Assembly (NCBI GenBank): GCA_020205615.1
Contig: CM035165.1
Coordinates: 32,771,544 to 32,835,543 of the forward strand
Direction: 5' to 3'
Source: Panax quinquefolius
Taxonomy: Eukaryota; Streptophyta; Magnoliopsida; Apiales; Araliaceae
Length of the DNA: 64,000 nucleotides
The translations under genes were made by a program, and so were the position numbers. This document shows positions 1 through 11,527 of this stretch, piece by piece. Position 1 is the stretch's first letter, and each line of letters begins with the position of its first letter. The notes beneath the pieces are model-generated. The model searched no databases and was not told the origin of the DNA. It saw only the letters and a program-made list of their open reading frames with translations.

Positions 1-1335
1 GTTTTCTCTCTTTCTCTCTCGATATTTTGAGCGTATTCTTGTGAGTATTTTGAGTATACTTTGAGTATTGCTAGACGGTGCAAGTTCCTTCAAAGACTAT
101 ACCCTTATTCTAGCTAGAAATAATTTGATCTTTCGAGGTAAGGATATTATTTTTTTTGTAATGATATTATTTCTTCAATATCATTATCTTTGAAATGTTG
201 ATCCGAAGTTTTTATCAAATTTAGAACTTTTTCATGTCGGGGTTACTATTCACGAGTTACTATTCACGAAGTTACTATTCATGAGTTACTATTCACGAAG
301 AGTTACTATTCACGAGTACTATTCACGGTCGTGAAGATGTTTTTTGTGGAATTTCTATCTTTTGGTGTCTGAGTTACTATTCACGTGATACTGGCACTAT
401 TCACGATATCTGATCTATTCAATCGAAAAATAAAATTTCTTCTTTTCGTCTAAAACATCTATTCGGATACTAACTCGATTGTATCCATGTTTTGATCATT
501 CTTGAATTTTACACCACTATGATTATTTTTGAGGTATTTTTTTGGGTGTGGATAAAACCAAGTACGAATCCTTAATCCTTAATCCTTGTCATTTTTGTTT
601 CACCGGATTCGCTTTCTTTAAAATATTTTTCATGATCCTCGCCTTAAATGATGATATTATTGAATATCTTTGGCAGTAGTGCAAAGATGAATGATTTCTC
701 AAGAATATCTTTGGCTCAGTAGTGCAAAGATGAACAGTGTTTAAATGAACATGACTAATCGATGAATATCTTTGGCCTCAGAAAGGTAAAAGATGAATAT
801 TTGATTCCGTGATGTATATCGATTGATGTTACAGGATAAAATATTGATGATGGACTGTTAAATTCATAGATTATAGTAGATTTCATTCTCTACGTAACTC
901 TTCTATGAATTATTATTTCACTGCGAATATTGATCCAAACTTGTTGTTCATTGTATTCTATCGATTTTTCCTCGTGAAGACTAACGATAATTTGTTGTAT
1001 ATTATCTTAGTCATAATATTCTTTACCGGGCTAGTTGAGCTCACCCTTTTCTTGTTGTTCCATTTTTCTTCTCGGGAGGCGAGAATGTAGCAAGTACTTA
1101 GTCGGGGTATGGAATGAAGATTCTAGAGAGAGTTGTTTAGTAGTCCTCACCATTTTGTAAAATAATGAATCAATAATGTGATGAGGATTTATTTGAGTAT
1201 AGATATTGTCTGAAGATAATATTTGTATTCAAACTCACAGCTTTCTTGTTGTAATAATAAAGTTGTAGTTGTTTACGTACCATGTATTTGGCGACTCGAA
1301 TGGGTGTTGTGTATACCTATTTTGGGGGCGCCACA
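1..1335 (+). repeat. 5' LTR of element A (3' portion only)
   Basis: Collinear with 6666-7988 of the 3' LTR. It ends GGGGGCGCCACA, giving the expected terminal CA. It contains the tandem GTTACTATTCACGA block (about 239-330), three ATCTTTG-type hairpins (666-794) and the GGGCTAGTTGAGCTCACCC block near 1028-1047 that recurs in every gypsy LTR of the window. A 61-codon open frame at 905-1090 is LTR sequence, not a gene. Confidence 0.92.
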
Positions 1336-1361
1336 ATTAATATCGAGCTTAGGATATGATC
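1336..1361 (+). other. Primer binding site remnant of element A
   Basis: The bases right after the LTR, ATTAATATCGAGCTTAGG, align with the better preserved TTGGTATCGAGCTTAGG of element D and CTCTGATACCA (reverse) of element B. These resemble the TGGTATCAGAGC complement of initiator Met-tRNA. The expected CAGAG is read as CGAG here, as in D and E. Confidence 0.7.
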
Positions 1362-1518
1362 TCCCATGAGATCGGGAATAGAACTAGGAGGGAGAGACGA
1401 GTAAATCCTTCGCTAGTGTGTCCTACCTAAGCTTATTTGTTAGTTAGTCAAGATATAGGGATATTATGTGATATATTGATTTCCTTAATTAACCCTTATT
1501 TTGTGACAAGATTTGAGA

Positions 1519-2610
1519 ATGTCGAATCGAGAATATTAATGATGGAGTAAATGAGGTCCGTGGAGATGCTGTACTCACCAACGAGGAGAAACGTGCAACA
1601 GTCGTGGCAATGTTCCTCCCGTGAATAACACCACCGAGCGAGATGATGAACGAGGGGATGTTTAGAAGCTTTTTTATTCATGCAAAATCGCATTTGGTGG
1701 AGACTCGTGTTCAAAATACAGGAGAAATGATAGCAATTCACGAGTGGTCACAACCAAGCGCTTCAAAGAGTTGGGACCACCGTGCTCTCGGGAAAGCCGG
1801 ATCCGATTAAGGCGAGACGTGGGTCAAACAAATTACCAAGATATTCGATGTCTTGGGATGCACGGAGGAACAGAAAGTTCCATTCGCCACCTTTATGTTC
1901 CGTGGGCGAAAGGACATCGGTGGGAATCAGTGAAGCGTACTCCATCCAAACCGCACGGCAGATGTCATGCCGGAGACGTTTGAAAAATCAATGACAAGTA
2001 CTTCCACGAAAGTATTCGGTCATATGAAGGAAGTGGAGTTTATTAGACTAGAAAGCGTAATAACATGGCGGTGTCCCAAAGACGAGGCGAAGTTCGCGGA
2101 GTTATCCGTGTTCAGACCTCATTTGGTGGAGAATGAGGAACGATGACGCGATGTTTCGAGAGGTTTGAAACCCGGCATACGCCGATCTCATTTCTCATAA
2201 ATTTTCTCTCTATTCGGATGTTGTCAATGTGGCTCGATTGTTAGAAGCGAGATAACGAGTACGCTCAACCGAGGGACCATAACCAGATCATATCAAGATA
2301 GCGAGCCATCGTAATAACGATAACCAAATGGAGAAAGAAGAATATGGATAAAGGCGGAACCACTCGGTGGTAATCGTGGCCATGAAAATAGAAGAAGCAA
2401 GTCGGGAGGAGATTTTAAAAAGAGGAGATTCAACAACGACCATGTGAAGACGCCGCCGCCATAGCAACTAGTTTTAAGGGAGGAGAACGACCACCGTCGA
2501 TGCTACAAATGCGGAAAGAGGGACATATCATTAAACCGCCCACAACAGCTTTAAGGTATGCTATAGTTGTGGAAAGGAAGGACATATCGCTCGAGATTGT
2601 ACGATAGAAT
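1519..2610 (+). pseudogene. gag: gag of element A, broken
   Basis: Capsid/nucleocapsid gene of a gypsy element, with no continuous frame. An ATG at 1519 matches the gag start of elements D and E. The conserved capsid block (FKELGPP, then the I-F-x-V-L-G-C-T-E-E-Q stretch) is spread over several frames at about 1760-1950. A later piece encodes EFIRLE and VENEER at about 2035-2150. The second zinc knuckle is intact (CYSCGKEGHIARDC, 2559-2600). In the first knuckle (about 2504-2550) the last cysteine is lost where ACTGCCC is expected and ACCGCCC is read. Many breaks are single-base indels next to CG or expected CTG/CAG sites. Confidence 0.8.
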
Positions 2611-2639
2611 AAACCTAGTTCAATGGGGGATTCGGTGAC

Positions 2640-5255
2640 TCAAAAAGATCGTCCCCGTAAAAGTCAAAGTCAACGATTCCGGAAGAGCGTTTGTCGTGAT
2701 GACTCATTAAATGCAAGGAACCCGAACGGTTAGCACGGGTTAGTCAATTATAAATTCTTGCAAGTATATACCTTACTAGATATATCGGTTCTACCCATTC
2801 TTTTATCTCTCTTACTTGCGCCAACGTTTGAACTTGACTACGGAGAAATTAGACTTTGACCTATTTATGGAGAATCCGTTAGAGAAACTTTCATTACATC
2901 TCGTTGTTTAAAAATCTTGCTTGATTCAAGTTGGCACTATCACATTACCTGTTAACCTTATTTCTATAGATATATTTGCTTTTGATGTGATTTTAAGGTT
3001 AACTACTCATCATGCCAAAATTGATTGTTTTCGTAAGGTTGTTAGTTTTCATATTCCTAAGCAACCTCGTTATTCAATTCAAACAATCAAACCATTGTAG
3101 TCAAACATTTTCATATCAAGCCATGAAGTCATTCGCTTATTACGGATGTCAAGTTTTCTTAGTCCATGTTATGGATTTGAATAAAGACACGCCGATTTGA
3201 ATAATATTCCTGTTGTTATTGATTTTTCCCGACGTATTTCTGAAGAATTTCTTGCTTACTCCCAAAGCTCGATATTAAATTTTGTATCGACTTTGAACCC
3301 TTGACAAAACTCATTTCTAAAATCTCATATCGAATGGCTCCTATTGAACTTCGTGAGTTAAAATTCAACTATAGAATTTGGTACCGAGCCTTTATCTTGT
3401 GACTTCCTTTGTGGAATTCACCTGCCCGAACTCTCTGTAGGGGACGCCATATTCGCAAGCGATAGTAAATCGATAGGTGTCATTGTGACGTCTTATCCAA
3501 GATTGGGATATGAGTCACGCTTGAGAGTAACCTAAGTCAAGAATCGAAATACGTAGCTTTCAGGCTTAGTTGGTTATTATCGAGATTCGTTGAAGGATAT
3601 TCTCGAATCGCTATTCCGCTAACTTAAATGACTCGAAAAGATACAAAATTAGCATGGAGCGAGGAATGCGAGAAGATTTTCCAAGAGCTCAAGAGGCGAC
3701 TCATTTCGCTCATATTCTAACCATACCATCCTCGAAAAGCGAACGTGGTAGTGACGCGATGAGTAGAAGATTATATATGCGAAACGAAAAGCGATGATGT
3801 CAAGTATACGCGTAGAGCCAACTTTAATAGAAAAGTTAAGGTTGCTTTCAAGCCACCGACCCGGAGTTGATGCGTATGAAGAAGAAAGTACAAGAAGGAG
3901 CTATTCCTAAGCGAGAATTGATGAAGAAGGAATACTTGAGTCCACTCTAGACTTTGTGTTCCTAACGACTGATTTGAAGAACAAGATTATGATGGAGGCA
4001 CACACACACCATTTGCAATCCATCTCGGGAGTACCAAAATGTATTATGATCTTCAACATACATTTTGGTGGAGCAATATGAGGAGAGAGAGATCGCGTAG
4101 TTTATCTCGATGTGTTTAACTTGCCAACGTGTAAAGGCGAGAGCATCTTGTACCTAAGGGTCCGCTTATAACCACTTGAGATTTTGAAATGGAAGTGGGA
4201 ACACATTACCTCAATTTCATTACTAATCTTCCTGTGGTTTCTCAAGGCATAGATGCGATTTGGGTTATTGTTGATAGATTAACCAAGTCTACTCATTTTT
4301 TACCGATACGAGATACTTATTCCCTTGAACGTCTTTCTCGTATGTACGTAAATGAGATTGTGAGATTGCATGGCATGCCAGTATCCATAGTTTTAGATCG
4401 TGACCCAAGATTCACTTCATGATTTTGGGTTAGTTTGTAGAAAGCTATGGGCACGAATTTACGATTCAGTTTGGCATACCATCCTCAAACGGATGGGCAA
4501 TCAGAAAGGACTACTCAAACTCTTGAAGATATATTAAAACTCTGTTGGGATAAGTACTTGTCATTGGTGGAATTCTCATACAACAATAGTTATTAAACAA
4601 ATATAGGCATGGTTCCATTCGAAGCATTATATGGACAAAATGTCGCTTCTCTCGAATATGTTGGGATGAGGTGGGTGAAGCAACATTGTTGGGACCCGAG
4701 TTAGTGCGTATGACTAATGATTCGACAATGTATACAAACGGCACAAGATCGACAAAAGAGTTATGCGGATCTTCATCGAAAGGACGTGGAATTTAATGTA
4801 GGGGATCATGTATTGTTGCGAGTTGCTCCATGGAAGGGAGTTACAAGATTTGGGAAGAGAGGAAAGCTCAATCCATGATTTATTGGTCCATTTCAAATTC
4901 TCGACCGAGTAGGAAATGTAGCCTATAGACTTGCGTTACCTCCGAAAGTATGTCTCGTGTTCATAATGTGTTTCATATATCCGCATTTCAGAAATATGTG
5001 AAAGACCCGAACCACGTTATTGAAGTTAGAAACCGGACGAGATAGCCAAGACTTAACGTATGAGGAGGTACTGCCAAGATTTTGGATAGGAAGGAGCATG
5101 TCCTACGCCAAGAAAGGTTATACCACAAGTTAAAGTTTTGTGGAGGAATCATGCTATAGAGGAAATGACCGAATTGGAAACGAAAATGAAAGCGAGGTAT
5201 CCTCACCTTTTCAAAACACCAGTACGTGACGCCAATTTCGAGGACGAAATTTCAT
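2640..5255 (+). pseudogene. pol: pol of element A: protease, RT remnant, integrase; large deletions
   Basis: Protease lies at about 2765-2990; its active site (expected DTG or DSG) reads D-I-S at 2779-2787. An RT N-terminal remnant (about 3330-3530) is joined directly to the RT/RNase H linker (SFLGLVGYYR, about 3557-3590), so the FxDD catalytic core is gone. A second deletion near 3740 joins the start of RNase H to its end (KANVV). Integrase is better preserved: an open 77-codon stretch at 4189-4422 carries [19 protein letters not shown] and the second catalytic Asp (VLDRDPRF). The catalytic Glu codon is present at 4504-4506 (TDGQSERT). The C-terminal LLRVAPWKGVTRFGKRGKLNP region follows at about 4810-4880. 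Stops and frameshifts are frequent, so it cannot be functional. Confidence 0.85.
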
Positions 5256-5268
5256 AAGGAGGGGAGGT
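5256..5268 (+). other. Polypurine tract of element A
   Basis: AAGGAGGGGAGGT directly abuts the 3' LTR start TGTAAGACCCC. The same tract, reversed, borders the LTRs of elements C and D. It would prime plus-strand DNA synthesis. Confidence 0.85.
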
Positions 5269-6616
5269 TGTAAGACCCCTAAAATTTTTAAATAAAAGGA
5301 ATTTCCTTTATTTTGAAATAGTAAGGGTTGATTTGATTAATGTGGATAGTTAAGGTTAAATACGCAAATATTTCAAAATAAGCAAGTGGTTATAAAATAT
5401 ATTCATTGTTGTTTGAATATTCGTTTGGTCGCGGGAATATTCTGCATCGTCGGGAATATTCGCATGCGACGAGCGCAACCATGTGTGGGCCCCATAACTG
5501 AAAGCGATTGGATGAAGAAAACGACAAATATAAGTTGTTTTTAAATAACTACATGTAGTTGTCGCCAAGTTTATCGCTGAATACCCGGTGGTTAAAACAC
5601 ACTAATACGCCGTTGTTGAACAAGAAAGATACCAGATTTGCACCAATTATTGATTCTTACGTAAGAAGGCACTACTCAATAATGGTTACGATAATTATTA
5701 TCGCTCAAAGATTTTATCGAGTTAATAATTGTCGTGGTTGATATTTTATATTCATTGTTGTTTCAATAATTGTCATTACACAAAGATCTTTCATTATCGA
5801 AGCAATAATTCATATTATCCTAATAATATTATTAGATAACATTATTGGCAATGTCTAGAAAGTTCTGCCTCAAGGAGAGGTTTGGTCATCTAATCAATTA
5901 CCAAGAGGTAAGAAGAAATTCTTATTGAAAGCCCCTCTCTTCCTGAACCGCACTGTTGTCAATATTGTGATTCTCAGAATATTATTTGTGAATAATTAAT
6001 TATTAATTTATATGATGAGAAAAATATTGATTTTATGTGGATATAGATGGAGAAAATTTTAAAATGACAATTGTTGAAAATTAATATTTTATCTTTTTCT
6101 CGATAAAATAATTCATTTAAATATATTATTTTAATAATATATTAACTGGTGATATTTTTACAATGAATGTGGGATATATGAGTATATGAGGAGGAAGAGT
6201 ATTTTTGTGGCATTAAATGTTTAACACATGTTTTGTGTGTTGGGGACACAATTATCGAATCAAATTTGATTATAATCAGTAAAATCGCCTGCTTGTGGAT
6301 TTCGGTCGATTTTTGTTTGGAATTTGGAAAAACTTTCTTCTGCAAAGTTGTAGAGAATTGAATTTCCTATAAAAACTCATGAGATTCGAATTTTCTGATG
6401 AAAGGGCTATTTATTATGAATTATTGAAGTTCAAGTTCAAATAATTGATTTTTGGGAGTTTAAATTATTTTTGTTAAGAAAAACGTTTTTGCATTTTTTT
6501 GGACATCATTAACATGTGTGGCTGGTGTTTTGACCAAAAGGTGGGCTAAGGAAAATTTGTATAATTATATTAATATTATATTAAATTTTCTCGCTTTTGG
6601 TGTTCTAAGCATTTTC

Positions 6617-6626
6617 CTATAAATAG
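6617..6626 (+). promoter_or_regulatory. TATA box in LTR of element A
   Basis: CTATAAATAG. The same ten bases occur reversed at matching places in the other gypsy LTRs: 19891-19900, 22924-22933, 31684-31693, 34338-34347, 41706-41715 and 55264-55273. Transcription would start a few tens of bases downstream, which places the LTR hairpin arrays inside the RNA leader. Confidence 0.7.
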
Positions 6627-6899
6627 GTGCTTAGGTTAGAATTGAAAATCACACCGTAAACCCAAGTTTTCTCTATTTCTCTCTCGATATTTTGAGCGTA
6701 TTCTTGTGAGTATTTTGAGTATACTTTGAGTATTGCTAGATTTGCAAGTTCCTTCAAAGACTATACCCTATTCTAAATGAAGACTTGATCTTTCGAGGTA
6801 AGGATATTATTTTTTTTGTAATGATATTATTTCTTCAATATCATTATGTTGAAATGTTGATCCTGAAGTTTTATCAAATTTAGAACTTTTTCATGTCGG

Positions 6900-6985
6900 G
6901 TTACTATTCACGAGTTACTATTCACGAGTTACTATTCATGAGTTACTATTCACGAAGTTACTATTCACGAGTACTATTCACGAAA
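6900..6985 (+). repeat. Tandem GTTACTATTCACGA units in LTR
   Basis: Five or six near-identical 14-16-bp units, also present in the 5' LTR at about 239-330. Reversed units (CGTGAATAGTAAC type) occur at about 23220-23315 in element B and more sparsely near 34000-34065, 41365-41430 and 54965-54990. Confidence 0.85.
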
Positions 6986-7312
6986 GCGTGAAGATGTTTT
7001 TGTGGAATTTCTATCTTTGGTGTCTGAGTTACTATTCACGATACTCGGACTATTCACGATACTGATATTATTCAATCAAAAATAAAATTTCTTCTTTTCG
7101 TCTAAAACATCTATTCGGATACTAACTCCGATTGTATCCATGTTTTGATCATTCTTGAATTTTACACCACTATGATTATTTTTGAGGTATTTTTGGGTGT
7201 GGATAAAACCAAGTACGAATCCTTAATCCTTAATCCTTGTCATTTTGTTTCACCGATTCGCTTTTTTAAAATATTTTCATCATCCTCGCCTTAAATGATG
7301 ATATTATTGAAT

Positions 7313-7442
7313 ATCTTTGGCCAGTAGTCTGCAGATGAATGATTTCTCAAGAATATCTTTGGCACAGTAGTGCAAAGATGAACAGTGTTTAAATGAATAT
7401 GACCAATCGATGAATATCTTTGGCCTGTGAGTGCAAAAGATG
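7313..7442 (+). repeat. Hairpin array with constant loop in LTR of element A
   Basis: Three short inverted repeats of the form ATCTTTG - loop - CAAAGAT, each followed by GAA, spaced about 40-60 bp apart. The loop is a variant of GGCCTGTAGTGC. The 5' LTR copies are at 666-688, 707-731 and 768-794. See the finding on covarying hairpins. Confidence 0.75.
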
Positions 7443-7988
7443 AATATTTGATTCCGTATGTATATTGATTGATGTTACAGGATAAAATATTGATGATGGA
7501 TCGTTAAATTCATAGATTATAGTAGATTTCATTCTCTACGTAACTTTCTATGAATTATTATTTCACAACATAATATTGATCCGAAACTTGTTGTCTCATT
7601 GTATTCTATCGATTTTTCCTCGTTGAAGACTAACGATAATTTGTTGTATATTATCTTAGTCATAATATTTCTTTACTTGGGCTAGTTGAGCTCACCCTTT
7701 TCCTTGTTGTTCCATTTTTCTTCTCGTGAGGCGAGAATGTAATGAAAGTACTAGTGGGGTATGGAATGAAGATTCTAGAGAGAGTTGTTTAGTAGTCCTC
7801 ACCATTTTGTAAAATAATGAATCAATAATGTGATGAGGATTTATTTGAGTATAGATATTGTCTGTAAGATAATATTTGTATTCAAACTCACGCTTTTCTT
7901 GTTGTAATAATAAAGTTGTAGTTGCTTTACATACACGATTTGGCGACTTCGAAATGGGTGTTGTGTATACCTATTTTGGGGGCGCACA

Positions 7989-8026
7989 CCTTCGCATACA
8001 TGGGAGGCCATGCGTCTGGGTTATGA
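7989..8026 (-). repeat. Element B left LTR, first fragment
   Basis: CTTCGCATACATGGGAGGCC and the following ATGCGTCT stretch match the element B right LTR at about 24670-24700 (TTTCATACACGGAGGTCATG). The sequence to the left was separated by insertion of element A. It continues at 9102. Confidence 0.65.
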
Positions 8027-9101
8027 TTAGACTGCAAGAAAGATGGCCCAGTTCACATGGTAAAGCCTACTACCACCACCAAAAAACCCAAGCTTTAGGT
8101 AGCCATTTTCTAGCCCGCCAAAAATCGGGCCTTTTTGGTCCTACCATTTTTAGTCTTCTACTGTGGAGGCCCTACCATGAAGCTTAATTCCACCAAGTGG
8201 CCCATTCGAATTTTTTTAAATAAAATGTTACTAATTGTGGGTTGTGAGGCTTGAACACAAGACTTGTAAGTAAATAAATAAGAGTTCAAACTAACTAAGC
8301 TACAACAACTATTTATTTTTAATACAATCTTCAATATATTTTAACTATAATTGAAAATTATAATTAAGATATGTAGTTAATGTAGGTAATTAATTAATAA
8401 TACTAATTTATAATACTATTAAAATTTTAATTGATTGAGATATGTAGTTAATAATTTCAAAGTATAAAACTATTAAACTAACCATTATTAGTTTAAGTTA
8501 GATAATATAATTATAAAAATTTAAAATTATCTATATATTAATATTAATTACAATATTTATTATTTTTAAAAGTTAAATAAATTATATTAATTTTAAAGAA
8601 TCATATTTGATTATGCAATCCTCTTACTTATCGAGTATTTATTATGCAATCCCCTTACTTATCGAGTGTTTATTATGCAATACCCTTTACTTATTGAGTT
8701 ATCAGTAGTACATTTGGAAAGTAAATCAATCATTATCCCTTAATTATGCATTCCACCTACTTATTTGGAAAGTAAATCAATCATTATCCCAAATCATGCC
8801 TTTAGAATAATATCTAAAATTATAATACTATTAAAATTTTAATTAATTAAGATATGTAGTTAATTTAAGTAATTAAAATTATTGTTTATTATAAATTATT
8901 TTATTATTTTTAATATTTATTATTATTACTATTTTTGATGTATCAAGATTAAAAAAAAGAAGAAGGAAAAAGTCACGGCCTACCGACCATGACTTCAACC
9001 GCCACTTGCTCAACAAATTTAGCTCGTGAAAACCCTGGCCTTTTCTACCGTTCGTTGTCATCTTACCAAGACTCTACCTTGACCACTGCTTTTTTTCAGT
9101 C
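8027..9101. mobile_element. Possible non-autonomous TIR element inside element B LTR
   Basis: The uninterrupted site in the right LTR (about 24690) reads AAGTTATGATAGATATC. Here GGTTATGAT precedes and ACTTATGATAGATATC follows a block of about 1.07 kb. The block starts TAGACTGCAAGAAAG and ends CTTTTTTTCAGTCTG, whose reverse complement is CAGACTGAAAAAAAG, giving imperfect terminal inverted repeats of about 15 bp. A 9-bp duplication with two mismatches would fit a Mutator-like derivative, but this is inference. The interior is very AT-rich and holds no coding sequence. It includes three copies of an ATACTATTAAAATTTTAATT-type repeat. Confidence 0.45.
8612..8700. repeat. Three tandem units of about 30 bp
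   Basis: TTATGCAATCC, then CTTACTTATCGAGT, repeated three times with small changes inside the block at 8027-9101. A related pair with TGGAAAGTAAATCAATCATT follows at 8715-8800. Confidence 0.7.
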
Positions 9102-11527
9102 TGACTTATGATAGATATCATATGTCCACAGAATTATCTTTGGTTGACCCAAAAGTCCCCAAAGAAAAATAAGAAGATTACTATCATATTATTTCCAATG
9201 GTGAGTCTTCTCCTGACATATAACTATCTCCGTTGTCTCCAAGTGAAAATTATATTTCAAATAAACTCTAAGATCATATAGGTAGTGCTCGTAGATATAC
9301 TCAGCAAGTGGATGTGCACAACCATGTCTTATGATAACACGAGGTTGTATGTCATTAGACATCTTGTATAATAGTGGTAAAACACTCTTCCAAAGTTGGG
9401 TTCACCTAACCCTATTCGGTTCACCAAAAATTAAATATCAAATGACGTATACAATACTACAAACTTATCTAAAGTTCTCAACAAAATTATTTTCATACTA
9501 TTTAGGGAGAACTCAATGCAATTTATAGACCACCGCTTAATCCTCTTAATACTCCGCTGAACCCAAATACACTTTTATTACACGGAAGGAATTGTGAAGC
9601 AAAAAGGGTGAGCACAAACTAGCCCAAGAAAGAATATCATGACTAAAGATAATTAAATTATCAATAGCTTTCATCAATAATAAATCAACGATTTAGAACA
9701 TATGGTAGATGATAAAACTCTTCAACCATAGTTGCAGCGGAACGAGCAATCCATTAGAAGAGTCAAATAGACCATCAGGTCTATTATATTCTCCATGTTA
9801 AAAGTCCACCAATAATGTTTTATCCCTGTAACATCAATCAACAATTCCTGTCCACAATCATATAAATAACTCATAATCATAATTGTGATTCTAAATTCCT
9901 CTTCGCACCCAAGACGAAGATAATTTTTATCACCTATCTTCACCTGAAACATCAAAAATCATGGTTATACCAAATCACAATTCTTGTTCATAATCATACT
10001 AATAAATTCATCTTTGCACTACGACCAAAGATATTCATTAATAATTCATCTTTGCACTACAGGCCAAAGACATACAACTGTATTTTAGAAGAGTCAAGTA
10101 GAGCATGATATCCACTATCTTTTACGAATTAAAAGTGTATAATCAATATTTTATCGCTGAGACTCAGCTAAATAAATAATTCACATCATCGAATCATCCC
10201 TACACTACGGCCAAGGATATTCATGTAATCATCAATGGTCATAATTATACCGAATAATCCCTGGTTATAATCATACCAATAACTGTCCATCAATGCACTA
10301 CAGGCCAATGAGGACTTTTACCACATCATTCGTCACATTACGGTCATGATTATACCGAATATTTCCTGGTCATAATCATACCAAGTCCATCCATGCACGT
10401 AAGCCACAGATGACTTTCATCACAATATAAACATGAGAATGATGACAATGATATAAGCATTAATCAAACGAAAACAAGGATAAATATTAAAGACTGTAAT
10501 TTATCCAAATATTATCAATCACTTAATAAACTCATAATCTAATATTGTTAATATTATAACAATATTTTAATCACTTCTTAAACTTATAAATAATTTATTT
10601 CAATTGTTTACACTTTACCAAATAATGCATTTAATCATTCATAAATGCCATACTCATAAGATTTCATCACCAATGATCAAATCCTTTATCAAAAATCTGC
10701 ATATACTCTATATAGGATTCCCAAGCCATAAAATCCTATTTTTCCAATTTTGTTACTTCATATAACATATTTAACTCATTTACTCATAACTAGATTATTT
10801 TCATGAAAAATACCAAATCAGTCTCAAAAATATTTCTTTTCTGGGATTTAGCAGAATATAGTCCCATATTGAACATATATTTTTCTCGGAATTTTTAAAA
10901 TTCATTTACTATTTTCCAAAAATCAATTTCTAATTAATTCTTTAAGAAATTAGCTACCTCAAGTTTAACTCTAGAAATTCCCAAATCTTGGCAGGATCTT
11001 ACACATATTAACGTGAGCTTCCAGTTTAAATTTCATGGTCATCGGAGTTATAAAACTCCGGTTATAGCTTTTTTCGTTAGAAAAACCTAAATATTGAAAT
11101 AGTCATAAATTGCTCATTTTAAGTCGGAATGAGCTCATTTTTGGACAGGAGGTACTTTATACCATATATTTCCATGTCCCAAAAGGCCGGAATCTTTCTC
11201 ACAAATTAAGTGTCCGAAAATGCCCTTTTAAATTTCTCAAGCAAGAGTATATTTAGTACTTTGCGCTTTTTTGACTCCTTTGCTAAAATCACCCACACGA
11301 AAAATCTACAACACCTTTTCCAAAGGATTCCACTTGGATAAGTTAGAAAACTCATAGATCTAACTCTAGAACTTGACCACACTCAAAAATTCGAAATATA
11401 ATAGGAGATATGGTCAATTGAATTTCATGTTCCATTTTCACCAAAATCTAATTTTCAACCCTTTGTGATTTCGAAGAAACTTTCATGTTTTCACATAATA
11501 ACCAACATAACTCATCATAACACTTAC
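9102..11527 (-). repeat. Element B left LTR, middle fragment
   Basis: 9102 to about 10845 is a close copy of 24690-26432 in the right LTR. From there to 11527 the sequence exists only on this side, because the right LTR is truncated. It holds a hairpin array (about 10010-10410) and no gene; open frames at 9331-9528 and 9722-9955 recur as LTR sequence at 24924 and 25319. The fragment stops at the CTTAC duplication of the copia solo LTR (11523-11527). Confidence 0.85.

Larger units (their letters stand above)
1..7988 (+). mobile_element. Ty3/gypsy LTR retrotransposon A, left edge cut by window
   Basis: Two LTR copies in direct orientation flank a degenerate gag-pol interior. The partial LTR at 1-1335 matches 6666-7988 nearly base for base, including the tandem GTTACTATTCACGA units. 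The interior runs 1336-5268, with a primer-site remnant after the first LTR and a purine tract before the second. The order protease, RNase H remnant, integrase identifies Ty3/gypsy. The interior is shorter than that of element D (about 3.9 versus 4.8 kb) because reverse transcriptase and most of RNase H are missing. The right target duplication is probably CCTTC at 7989-7993; the left one lies outside the window. The element sits in the left LTR of element B, whose sequence resumes at 7989. Confidence 0.93.
5269..7988 (+). repeat. 3' LTR of element A, full length
   Basis: 2720 bp from TGTAAGACCCC to GGGGGCGCACA. U3 carries AT-rich sequence with repeated GAATATTC palindromes. The TATA box is at 6617-6626. 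Downstream come a CTCTCTCGATATTTTGAGCG region, the GTTACTATTCACGA tandem block (6900-6985), the 7313-7442 hairpin array and the conserved GTATACCTATTTTGGGGGCG end. No gene is supported inside it. Confidence 0.93.

Noticed and set aside
8245..8300. tRNA-like or Pol III B-box-like phrase (GAGGCTTGAACACAAGACTT)
   Set aside because: No A box at the right distance and no cloverleaf could be drawn.
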